60,431 bases of DNA, taken from Oscillospiraceae bacterium. GTDB taxonomy: Bacteria > Bacillota > Clostridia > Oscillospirales > Acutalibacteraceae. Below the pieces are notes generated by a model that searched no databases, was not told the origin of the DNA, and was given only the letters and a program-made list of their open reading frames with translations. Both the position numbers and the translations under genes were made by a program. The stretch spans positions 1-60,431 of the forward strand of contig SVOL01000012.1 of the NCBI GenBank assembly GCA_015066395.1, written 5' to 3'. Below are positions 27,189 to 35,099 of the stretch, piece after piece. Every line of letters begins with the position of its first letter. Positions within the stretch are counted from its first letter, which is position 1.

Positions 27189-28052
27189 TTGTCGCAGATC
27201 GAAGTTAAAAATTTGGTTTACACCTACGGCAAGGGTACGCCGTTTGTGAACCACGCCGTTAATGATGTGTCTTTTAAAGCCAACGGCGGCGAGATTATAG
27301 GTATTATCGGTCACACCGGCTCGGGTAAATCGACCGTTGTTCAGCATTTAAACGGTCTTTTAAGACCGGAAAGCGGCGAGATACTTTTAAACGGAAAGAA
27401 TATCTGGACCGAATACGAAAAAATATCCGATGTACGTTTTAAAGTTGGTCTTGTTTTTCAGTATCCCGAGTATCAGCTTTTTGAGGAAACCGTTGAGGCT
27501 GATATCGCTTTCGGTCCTAAAAATATGGGTCTTGATGATGCAGAGATCAAGAGAAGGGTGGAGTACGCGGCTCGTCTTGTTGATATCGAACCGGAACTTT
27601 TGCAAAAATCACCCTTTGACCTTTCTGGCGGACAAAAAAGAAGAGCAGCCATTGCAGGTATCATCGCAATGCAGCCCGAAGTGCTGGTGCTTGATGAGCC
27701 GACTGCAGGTCTTGATCCGCAGGGAAGAGACTTGATACTTTCGCGTATCGATGAGTACAGAAAAGAGCAGAACGCTATAGTGCTTATCGTCTCTCACAGT
27801 ATGGAGGATATGGCTAAGGTTGCGGACAAACTGCTTGTTATGAACAAGGGCAAGGTTGAAATGTTTGACACGGTCTGCAATGTTTTCTCGAATGCCGAAA
27901 GGTTATCTCAGATCGGTCTCGATATCCCTGAGATCACCCGTGTGGCGATCGAACTCAATAAAAAAGGTTATGACATTCCTCGCAATCTTTTTACCGTTCA
28001 AGCGGTTTTTGAGAGTGTTATGGAGTTAAAGAAGGGTAGGTGCCGCAAATGA
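27189..28052 (+). CDS. ecfA2: ECF transporter ATPase EcfA2
   Basis: A 287-residue partner ATPase. Walker A GHTGSGKST, Q-loop QYPEYQLFEETVEADIAFG, signature LSGGQKRR, Walker B VLVLDEPTAGLDP. Starts at TTG directly after the ecfA1 stop, with AGGAGG overlapping the end of ecfA1. Confidence 0.93.
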   Translation: MSQIEVKNLVYTYGKGTPFVNHAVNDVSFKANGGEIIGIIGHTGSGKSTVVQHLNGLLRPESGEILLNGKNIWTEYEKISDVRFKVGLVFQYPEYQLFEETVEADIAFGPKNMGLDDAEIKRRVEYAARLVDIEPELLQKSPFDLSGGQKRRAAIAGIIAMQPEVLVLDEPTAGLDPQGRDLILSRIDEYRKEQNAIVLIVSHSMEDMAKVADKLLVMNKGKVEMFDTVCNVFSNAERLSQIGLDIPEITRVAIELNKKGYDIPRNLFTVQAVFESVMELKKGRCRK

Positions 28053-28882
28053 TCAATGACATCACCTTCGGTCAGTTTATTGATACTAATTCAAAAATCC
28101 ATAAACTCGATCCCAGAACCAAGCTTTTATTACTTATTGTCTTTATTGTTTTCATCTTTGTTTCCAATAACTTTTTATCGTTGGGATTAACGGTGGTTTT
28201 GGTTGTTGCCGCAATGCTGCTCTCTAAAATTCCCGTTAAAATGTACCTTAGAAACATAAGATCCATTTTGCCCATCATAATTATCACATCACTGCTCAAT
28301 ATGTTCTATTCGGGTGGCGGAAAGGTGCTTGTTGATTGGTGGATATTTACCATCACTTCTGCAGGAATTTCGAGATCGGTGTTTATGACGCTCCGCATTG
28401 TGCTGTTGATCCTTATAAGTGCCGTACTGAGCTATACGACCTCGCCGACCGCTTTGACCGGTGCTATCGAGAGTCTTTTAAAGCCTTTAAAATGGATAGG
28501 TCTCGGCAACGCCGTTCACACAATGGCTATGGTTATGACCATCGCTCTGCGGTTTATTCCGACTCTTATAGAGGAAACTCAGAAGATAATGAACGCTCAG
28601 AAGGCGAGAGGAGCGGATATGGAAACAGGCGGAATTATAAAGCGGGTAAAGGCTCTGCTTCCCATTCTTATTCCGTTGCTGATTTCTTCCATTCGCCGAG
28701 CATACGAGTTGGCCGAGGCTATGGAGTGCCGTTGCTATAACGGCGGTACCGGCAGGACTAAGTACAAGCTGATGAGATACAGCCACCGTGACGTTGTCGC
28801 CGCCGTCGTTTCGACCGTTGTTTTCGCAGGAGTGATCGTTCTTAATATTTACTCCGGTGCTATTTATTCACTCATTTTTTAA
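28049..28882 (+). CDS. ecfT: ECF transporter transmembrane protein EcfT
   Basis: A 277-residue membrane scaffold joining the two ATPases to S components. N-terminal DTNSKIHKLDPRTKLLLLI and the coupling-helix motifs (KARGAD and AEAMECRCY) are typical. ATG at 28049 overlaps the ecfA2 stop (ATGA) and is preferred to an upstream GTG at 28040. Confidence 0.93.
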   Translation: MINDITFGQFIDTNSKIHKLDPRTKLLLLIVFIVFIFVSNNFLSLGLTVVLVVAAMLLSKIPVKMYLRNIRSILPIIIITSLLNMFYSGGGKVLVDWWIFTITSAGISRSVFMTLRIVLLILISAVLSYTTSPTALTGAIESLLKPLKWIGLGNAVHTMAMVMTIALRFIPTLIEETQKIMNAQKARGADMETGGIIKRVKALLPILIPLLISSIRRAYELAEAMECRCYNGGTGRTKYKLMRYSHRDVVAAVVSTVVFAGVIVLNIYSGAIYSLIF

Positions 28883-28894
28883 AAGGAGTCGCTT

Positions 28895-29650
28895 ATGGCA
28901 AGACGTCTTATGACAATTAAATATGACGGTTCTGCCTATTGCGGCTGGCAGGTTCAGCCGAACGCTGTTTCTGTGCAAAGCACCGTTCAAAAGGCTTTGG
29001 GTGCAGTTTTGGGCACTACTCCCGATGTTACCGGTTGCAGTCGCACCGATTCGGGTGTTCACGCTAAGATGTTCTGCTTTCATTTTGATACAGAGAGTGA
29101 GATACCTAACGACAAGTTGGTGCTGGCTGTCAATGCCCATCTGCCTGAGGATATTTCGGCCTACGCCTGCAGTTTTGTAAGCAAAGATTTTCACGCCCGT
29201 TATTCTTCTACGGGCAAAACCTACATATATAATATTTTGAATTCCAAGCACCGTGATCCGTTTTTGGAAAAGTATTCATACCGTTTCGGCGCAAGTTTAG
29301 ACGTAAATCTTATGAACCGTGCAGCCGAGTGCTTTGTAGGAACGCACGATTTTAAGGCGTTTCAATCGGCGGGTTCGTCAGTCGTTGACACGGTACGAAC
29401 TGTCAGCGGATGTTCGGTCTGTCAACACGGTGACGTAATTACCGTTAAAATCACCGCAGACGGCTTTTTATATAATATGGTAAGGATAATCGTCGGAACG
29501 CTGTTAGAGGTGGCTACGGGCAAAATTGACATTGAAGATCTGCCGGAAGTGATCGATTCGTGCGATCGTAACCGAACAGGTCCTACCGCACGTCCCGAGG
29601 GATTGTTCTTAGAAAAAGTACACTATGATTTTGAAAGCGAGGAAGAATGA
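28895..29650 (+). CDS. truA: tRNA pseudouridine(38-40) synthase TruA
   Basis: A 251-residue pseudouridine synthase acting on the tRNA anticodon arm. The catalytic Asp is in GCSRTDSGVHA; YDGSAYCGWQ near the start and FLYNMVRIIVGTL near the end are family signatures. AAAAGGAG precedes the ATG. truA following ecfT is a widespread Firmicutes order. Confidence 0.95.
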   Translation: MARRLMTIKYDGSAYCGWQVQPNAVSVQSTVQKALGAVLGTTPDVTGCSRTDSGVHAKMFCFHFDTESEIPNDKLVLAVNAHLPEDISAYACSFVSKDFHARYSSTGKTYIYNILNSKHRDPFLEKYSYRFGASLDVNLMNRAAECFVGTHDFKAFQSAGSSVVDTVRTVSGCSVCQHGDVITVKITADGFLYNMVRIIVGTLLEVATGKIDIEDLPEVIDSCDRNRTGPTARPEGLFLEKVHYDFESEEE

Positions 29651-30900
29651 TGAGCAAACGCAGAAATGTTAAAAGAAAATCATTGTTTTCCGCTTTTAAA
29701 AATAAACCCAAACAAAATAAAAAAACTTCAGAAGCCAGACAGGGCACAAACGAGCAGTCGCATTTTCAGATAGTCAGCGGTACAAGACGCAAGAACCGAC
29801 AGAGAAGGATGGTCTTCTATTGTGTTGTAGCCGCGTTGTTGGTTGCACTTCTTATTGTCCACTTGTTGTTGCCGACCGGTCTTTTGGAGGGAATTCAAAA
29901 CGGGTATTCGATGATCGGCGGCGGCGAGTTGCCATTGAATTTCTATTCTGCTAATCCTATCGATTTCCAAAAATACGGCGATGTTTCCTGCGTTCTTAAC
30001 GATACTTTTTTCGAGGTATACAACGAGAAGGGTAAGTTGATGCAGGCTGTTTCGCACGGTCTGTCCAACCCTCAGTTGGAGGTATCGGAAGCAAGATTCT
30101 TGCTTTTTGACCGCGACCGCTATACCGTAAAGACATATAAATACTCGACCGAGCTGAGCAGTATTGAGTTTAAAAACACCATTATTTCGGCCGATATCGG
30201 ACGCAACGGTACCTATGCCGTTGTTACTAATGCCGATTCATACTTAGGCACGGTCTATGTATATAATAAAAGCGACGATCTGATTTTTACCTGGAATTCC
30301 GCTAACAGCTACATCACCGACGTTGCTGTGGCCAATAACGGTAAATCGATTGCGGTATCGCTGTTTAATGCCAAAGACGGCGCATATTCTTCAACCGTAA
30401 ATATTTTTGATCTTAAAAGTGCCTCACCGAAGCAGGTCTATCATATAGACGGTCTTATTTCGGCACTCAAATCGGTGAACAAGAATTATATTATCGCACA
30501 CGGCGTTGATAAGGCAGTAGCTGTACCCTGGAAGGACGATAATATGCTTGATCTCAACTTAAGCGGTGTTGTCCGACACACTGATATCGCTGATAACGGT
30601 ATGTCTGCCTTAGTCTACGGCAGGGAATACAATGAGACCGGCAACAATGTTATCATTTTGGATAAAGACGGCGCGAAGCAGGCCGAGTTCCCGTTTAACG
30701 CAAAATGCAATGATATTTGCGTGCTCGATGAATCAGTCTTAATACTTTCTAACGAAAAGATATACTGTGTCGATTTTGCCGGTAATATCAAGAGTGAAAC
30801 GCTTTGCGGAATAAAGCCGCTTTACATCGGTGCGATAAACGAAGAAAAGTGTATCACTGTCGATAACTCGAAAATGAATTGCATAAAGCTTTCTAACTGA
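29647..30900 (+). CDS. DUF5711-like membrane protein
   Basis: A 417-residue protein with a very basic cytoplasmic tail (about 1-55), a single membrane helix (about 57-75) and a long extracytoplasmic domain whose repeated short strands suggest a beta-propeller (SADIGRNGTYAVVTNAD; VAVANNGKSIAVSL; HTDIADNGMSALVYG). Resembles DUF5711 proteins of Clostridia; function unknown. Overlaps the truA stop by 4 bp. It may start at ATG 29647 or 29650. Confidence 0.75.
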   Translation: MMSKRRNVKRKSLFSAFKNKPKQNKKTSEARQGTNEQSHFQIVSGTRRKNRQRRMVFYCVVAALLVALLIVHLLLPTGLLEGIQNGYSMIGGGELPLNFYSANPIDFQKYGDVSCVLNDTFFEVYNEKGKLMQAVSHGLSNPQLEVSEARFLLFDRDRYTVKTYKYSTELSSIEFKNTIISADIGRNGTYAVVTNADSYLGTVYVYNKSDDLIFTWNSANSYITDVAVANNGKSIAVSLFNAKDGAYSSTVNIFDLKSASPKQVYHIDGLISALKSVNKNYIIAHGVDKAVAVPWKDDNMLDLNLSGVVRHTDIADNGMSALVYGREYNETGNNVIILDKDGAKQAEFPFNAKCNDICVLDESVLILSNEKIYCVDFAGNIKSETLCGIKPLYIGAINEEKCITVDNSKMNCIKLSN

Positions 30901-30918
30901 TTAAAAAGGAGAACATTT

Positions 30919-31599
30919 ATGATTATCGATATCTGTCTGGTTTTGGCCGTGATACTGTTCGCATTCATTGGATCAAAACGAGGGTTTGTCAAAGAGATCG
31001 TTAGTCTCGTCGGAGTCGTTGTATCGGTGCTGTTGGCTCTTTGGGTATCTGATATAAGTGCCGGATTTATTTATAGTTCCGTTATCGAAAAGCCGGTCTA
31101 TAACGCTGTTAATTCAACCATCGGTGAGAATGTTGAAGGTGTGATCGACAGTTCGAAAGCAACGCTTGAGGACGTCGTACCTGATGAATTGGTCAGCATT
31201 GCCGAAAAGATCGGTATTGATCTGGATCTCTCGGATAAAATAGATGCAAACGGCGAATCGGCTGAGGTGATAAACAATGTGACCGAATCGATAGTTCAAA
31301 ACATCGTTGAGCCGATATGTGTAAAGGCGATATCGGTGATCGTGTTTATTGTTGTTTTTATTGTTTCTATGATACTTATCAGCCTTCTTGCCAAAGCACT
31401 CAACATTGTGGCAAAGTTGCCCGTTTTGCACTCGTTAAATTCTCTGCTCGGTGCAGTTGTCGGGTTTGCCCGCGGTGCTTTTGTCTCGGTTGCTGTGTGT
31501 TACGGTCTTTATTTGATCTTAGTTGTTTTGGGTGACGGTCTGTGGGGACTCGATATGTCTCTCTTTACCGATTCCAAAATTATGAGCATATTTATTTGA
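30919..31599 (+). CDS. CvpA family membrane protein
   Basis: A 226-residue protein with four predicted helices. The N-terminal IIDICLVLAVILFAFIG and GSKRGFVKEIVSL pattern and LLGAVVGFARGAFVSV near the end fit the CvpA family (colicin V production, envelope-associated). A hydrophilic insert with two acidic stretches sits at about 65-125. AAAAGGAG precedes the ATG. Confidence 0.82.
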   Translation: MIIDICLVLAVILFAFIGSKRGFVKEIVSLVGVVVSVLLALWVSDISAGFIYSSVIEKPVYNAVNSTIGENVEGVIDSSKATLEDVVPDELVSIAEKIGIDLDLSDKIDANGESAEVINNVTESIVQNIVEPICVKAISVIVFIVVFIVSMILISLLAKALNIVAKLPVLHSLNSLLGAVVGFARGAFVSVAVCYGLYLILVVLGDGLWGLDMSLFTDSKIMSIFI

Positions 31600-31643
31600 G
31601 TAGTTTTGATGTCCGCAGGTGCGGAAAAAAGGAGTTCTGATTT

Positions 31644-33941
31644 ATGAAACTTTGCTATAAGTGCAACAAACGTCCTGCCGTGGTGTTTATCCAAGGTATG
31701 ACCACTAACGGCGATAAGGTAGACGAGCCGAAAGGTCTTTGCCTCGTCTGTGCCAAGGAATCGGGAATAAAGCCTATCGACGACATGCTTCGCAATATGA
31801 ACATTTCGGATGAGGAGATCGAGGCTATGAGCGATCAGTTCCAGAGCCTTATGGCTATTGACGGCGATGGTTCCAATTCTGAAGACGATGCATTTTCTCC
31901 CGGCGGTGCCGCAACATTTCCGTTTCTTAATAACCTTTTCGGCGGTATGCAAAATGTTATGCCGGAAGAGTCAAAAGATTCAACTGATACCGGTGAAAAG
32001 ACCGAAAAGGAAAAGAAAAAGAAAAACAAACGTAAGTTTATTTCGCAGTTCTGTACCGATCTTACGGCTAAAGCCAGAAACGGCGAAATAGATGTTGTTA
32101 TCGGTCGTGAGGCCGAGCTTTACAGAATCGTGCAGATTTTGTCGCGCAGAACCAAAAATAACCCTTGCCTTATCGGTGAGCCCGGTGTCGGTAAGACCGC
32201 TATCGCCGAAGGTTTAGCAATGAAGATTGCTACCGGCGACGCTCCTGCCAAACTGCTTGATAAGGAGATAATGCTGTTGGACCTTGCAGGTCTTGTTGCA
32301 GGAACACAGTTCAGAGGTCAGTTCGAAAGCCGCATCAAGGGTCTTGTCGACGAACTCAAAGCCGCCGGCAACATCATACTGTTCATTGATGAGGTTCATA
32401 ATCTTGTCGGTGCAGGTGACTCCGAAGGCTCGATGAGTGCAGGCAACATTTTAAAGCCTGCTCTTTCACGCGGTGAGATCCAGGTTATAGGTGCGACGAC
32501 CTTTAAAGAATACCGCAAATATATTGAAAAAGATGCCGCTTTGGAACGACGCTTTCAGCCGGTTACAGTTGAGGAGCCGTCTATTGAGGATTCGGTCAAG
32601 ATGCTGACGGGCATTAAAAGCTACTACGAAGGCTTCCACAATGTTTCTGTGTCGGAATCAATAGTTCGAATGGCTGTTGTTCTGTCTGAAAGATATATCA
32701 ATGACCGTTTCCTGCCCGATAAGGCCATAGACCTTCTTGATGAAGCCTGTGCCTGCGCGTGTCTTAGAAACAAGGCGATAGACGAGTACTATATCGCTAA
32801 CAAAAAGGCTGTTGCTCTTAATAATGAGCTGGGTGAATTGCAGGCTGTGGTCGATAATCCCGATTACGAGCGAATTGCCACACTTAAATACGAGATCGAA
32901 AAGGTCAACAAAGAGTTAAAAGACAAGGAACCGTTGGCAAAAGACAATACCGTCACAACCGATGATTTAGCAAAGGTTATTGAGCTTTGGACGGGTATTC
33001 CTGCCGTTAAAATCAAGGAAAACAACCTTGAAAAATTGGCCTCATTGGAAGAAAACCTTAAAAAGCACATAGTGGGGCAGGATGAGGCCGTCAAGGCCGT
33101 GGCATTGGGTGTAAGACGTTCGAGCGTTCAGTTGTCGGCAAAGCGTAAGCCGGCGTCGTTTATTTTCGTTGGTCCTACTGGCGTCGGTAAAACAGAGCTT
33201 GTAAAAACCCTCGCGCGCGAACTGTTTAACACGCCCGATTCTCTGATAAGGCTTGATATGACCGAGTATATGGAAAAGCACGCAGTATCGAAACTTATTG
33301 GTGCACCTCCGGGATATGTAGGATACGATGAGGCAGGTCAGCTGACCGAAAAGGTCAGAAGAAAGCCGTATTCGGTGATTCTTTTTGACGAGATCGAGAA
33401 GGCTCATCCCGATATTATGAACACGCTTTTGCAGATTCTTGATGACGGCAGGATCACCGATGCTCAAGGTCGAACCGTTAATTTTGAGAACACGGTTATT
33501 GTTATGACATCGAATGCGGGCAGCGACAATAACGGCACGCTCTTGGGCTTTAATAAGACTCAAGGAGAAGCCTCAAAAGACAAAGCTATGAAGGCTTTAA
33601 AGGACTTTCTTAAACCCGAATTTTTAGGTCGTGTTGATGAGATCATCGCTTTCTCGCCGCTTGAGACTGAGTCGCTTATAAAGATTGCAGAGATCACTTT
33701 GGAAGAGCTAAGACCGATGCTTCGGGAGCGTGATATTGAGCTTGAGTACTCAGATGACGTTTGTGAATTTTTAGCTGAAACTTGCGACCGCGCGGCAGGT
33801 GCCAGAGATCTTAAGAAGTTGATACGTAAGCTGATTGAAGATAAGATGATTGCGATCCTTATTGATAACCCCGAAAAGCAGATAACTAAATTTAAGGTCA
33901 GCGCAGGGAAAACTGTCGAAATTTCTTTCGATTTTATTTAA
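31644..33941 (+). CDS. clpE: ClpE-like AAA+ ATPase (Clp protease regulatory subunit)
   Basis: A 765-residue unfoldase. The N terminus has a four-cysteine zinc site (Cys4, Cys7, Cys33, Cys36), as in ClpE, instead of the double Clp_N repeat of ClpC; a charged linker ends in a lysine-rich stretch at about 120-131. AAA domain 1 has Walker A GEPGVGKT (179-186) and AAA domain 2 has GPTGVGKT (about 510-517). A short middle region lies between them. LLGF at about 632-635 fits the loop that docks ClpP, so protease partnership is expected. Strong AAAGGAG site. Last gene of the plus-strand run. Confidence 0.88.
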   Translation: MKLCYKCNKRPAVVFIQGMTTNGDKVDEPKGLCLVCAKESGIKPIDDMLRNMNISDEEIEAMSDQFQSLMAIDGDGSNSEDDAFSPGGAATFPFLNNLFGGMQNVMPEESKDSTDTGEKTEKEKKKKNKRKFISQFCTDLTAKARNGEIDVVIGREAELYRIVQILSRRTKNNPCLIGEPGVGKTAIAEGLAMKIATGDAPAKLLDKEIMLLDLAGLVAGTQFRGQFESRIKGLVDELKAAGNIILFIDEVHNLVGAGDSEGSMSAGNILKPALSRGEIQVIGATTFKEYRKYIEKDAALERRFQPVTVEEPSIEDSVKMLTGIKSYYEGFHNVSVSESIVRMAVVLSERYINDRFLPDKAIDLLDEACACACLRNKAIDEYYIANKKAVALNNELGELQAVVDNPDYERIATLKYEIEKVNKELKDKEPLAKDNTVTTDDLAKVIELWTGIPAVKIKENNLEKLASLEENLKKHIVGQDEAVKAVALGVRRSSVQLSAKRKPASFIFVGPTGVGKTELVKTLARELFNTPDSLIRLDMTEYMEKHAVSKLIGAPPGYVGYDEAGQLTEKVRRKPYSVILFDEIEKAHPDIMNTLLQILDDGRITDAQGRTVNFENTVIVMTSNAGSDNNGTLLGFNKTQGEASKDKAMKALKDFLKPEFLGRVDEIIAFSPLETESLIKIAEITLEELRPMLRERDIELEYSDDVCEFLAETCDRAAGARDLKKLIRKLIEDKMIAILIDNPEKQITKFKVSAGKTVEISFDFI

Positions 33942-33949
33942 AATTTCAC

Positions 33950-33989
33950 TTGACTATCGACGGTGTATATGCTAAAATATACACCGTCG
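33950..33989 (+). promoter_or_regulatory. Promoter of the tRNA-Gly/tRNA-Arg pair, embedded in a palindrome
   Basis: TTGACT (33950-33955), 17-bp spacer, TAAAAT (33973-33978). A perfect 13-bp inverted repeat, cgacggtgtatat/atatacaccgtcg (33958-33970 with 33977-33989), covers the spacer, the -10 and the start site. It could be the clpE terminator, an operator, or both. Confidence 0.65.
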
Positions 33990-33996
33990 CAAAGAT

Positions 33997-34070
<74 letters not shown>

Positions 34071-34076
34071 AATATT

Positions 34077-34153
34077 GCGCTGATAGCTCAGCTGGATAGA
34101 GCAACTGCCTTCTAAGCAGTAGGTCGGGGGTTCGAGTCCCTCTCAGCGCGCCA
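34077..34153 (+). tRNA. tRNA-Arg (anticodon TCT)
   Basis: 77 nt with CCA. Acceptor gcgctga/tcagcgc. Anticodon stem actgc/gcagt encloses cttctaa, giving UCU, which reads AGA/AGG. Six bases after tRNA-Gly, so co-transcribed. Its 3' end is duplicated downstream. Confidence 0.95.
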
Positions 34154-34229
34154 ACAAAAGAAGATACCCCTTTGGGTATCTTCTTTTGTTATTGATAAGG
34201 GACTCGAACCCTGAGAGGGTCTGAGCGTT
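34136..34229 (+). repeat. 94-bp direct repeat, copy A (tRNA-Arg 3' end plus terminator)
   Basis: Begins in the T-arm of tRNA-Arg, runs through CCA and the terminator and ends at gagcgtt. Copy B at 34333-34426 has the same length, with 8 mismatches, seven of them clustered in one 9-bp stretch. Copy A also contains gggactcgaaccc, the exact reverse complement of the T-arm gggttcgagtccc. Confidence 0.9.
34154..34190 (+). terminator. Terminator of the tRNA-Gly/tRNA-Arg transcript
   Basis: Perfect 17-bp stem from aacaaaag to cttttgtt with a short loop, starting right after CCA. No long T-run beyond TTTTGTTATT. Confidence 0.75.
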
Positions 34230-34230
34230 A

Positions 34231-34332
34231 AGAAAACAATTCGGTGAATTGTTTTTAGCGAAGAGCGGTGAGACGGGTACTGTAGGCTTTGCCTACGGTC
34301 GTCGAGCCAGTAAAATTTGCAGAGCAAATTTT
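34231..34332 (+). repeat. Hairpin element downstream of tRNA-Arg (copy 2)
   Basis: Three perfect hairpins with 3-nt loops: aaaacaattc/gaattgtttt (34233-34255), gtaggc/gcctac (34282-34296) and aaaatttgc/gcaaatttt (34312-34332). The second half has the order GGTGAGAC (34267), hairpin, TCGTCGA (34299-34305), spacer, hairpin, as after tRNA-Gly's counterpart tRNA-Gln at 10582. It ends exactly where copy B of the tRNA-Arg 3' end begins. Confidence 0.5.
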
Positions 34333-34426
34333 GTCCCTCTCAGCGCGCCAACAAAAGAAGATACCCCTTTGGGTATCTTCATTTGTTATTGATAAGGGAC
34401 TCTACGCTAACGAGGGTCTGAGCGTT
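34333..34426 (+). repeat. 94-bp direct repeat, copy B (orphan tRNA-Arg 3' end)
   Basis: Carries gtccctctcagcgcgcca (the last bases of tRNA-Arg with CCA) and the same terminator stem, with no tRNA body upstream. Looks like a relic attachment site or a duplicated tRNA tail. The interval 34427-34483 contains only the leader of the next gene. Confidence 0.85.
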
Positions 34427-34483
34427 TTAAAAAACAATAACACTATTTTAGTCTCTTCATAAAATGAATAGAGGAGTGGTGGT

Positions 34484-34966
34484 ATGAGGCTGTTGCAATA
34501 TAACAGAGCTTTGGCGGTGGAGTATGCAAAGAAGTGGGCGTTGAGCAGAAATCCAAGATACTATAATTTTAATGATATCGGCGGTGATTGCACCAACTTT
34601 GCATCACAATGCATTTTCGCCGGCGCTAAGATTATGAATTTTACGCCGGAGTTTGGTTGGTTTTATAAAACCGCTAACGACCGTACACCGTCGTGGACGG
34701 GTGTGGAATTTCTTTACGAGTTTCTTGTAAACAACCGCTCCGTCGGTCCGTTTGGATATTTGGTGTCCGCCGACGAGGTACAACCGGGTGACATTGTGCA
34801 ATTAGGCAGAAGCAACGGTGATTTTTATCACACGCCGGTAATTGTTGCGACCGAACCCGAAATTCTCGTAGCCGCGCATACTTACGATGTATTAAATAAA
34901 CCGCTATCTGCCTATAATTACTCGGTCGCGCGGTTTATTCATATTGACGGCGTGCGTGCCTGGTAA
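34484..34966 (+). CDS. Amidase-domain (Amidase_6) protein
   Basis: A 160-residue papain-like fold enzyme or binding protein. DIGGDCTNFASQCI (about 26-39) places the presumptive catalytic Cys, and FYHTPVIVA (about 109-117) the His. PGDIVQLGR is the usual turn between them. No signal peptide is present, so it acts inside the cell, perhaps in the mother cell or spore (inference). GAGGAGTGG precedes the ATG. Substrate unknown, peptidoglycan being one candidate. Confidence 0.8.
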   Translation: MRLLQYNRALAVEYAKKWALSRNPRYYNFNDIGGDCTNFASQCIFAGAKIMNFTPEFGWFYKTANDRTPSWTGVEFLYEFLVNNRSVGPFGYLVSADEVQPGDIVQLGRSNGDFYHTPVIVATEPEILVAAHTYDVLNKPLSAYNYSVARFIHIDGVRAW

Positions 34967-35099
34967 CTCTTTTTGACGGTACTGCAATCTGTGCGGTACT
35001 GTTTTTATGTTTTTACCGAAATTTAGTAAAAACTATGGATTTTACTTTTAAGTTGTGGTATAGTTTTAAAAAAGATATTCCTTTAAGGGGTTGACGATA

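Noticed and set aside
34112-34327. A 71-codon minus-strand frame ending in RAERDSNPRPTA
   Set aside because: This is the well-known spurious translation of the antisense of a tRNA gene (here tRNA-Arg) and its repeat.
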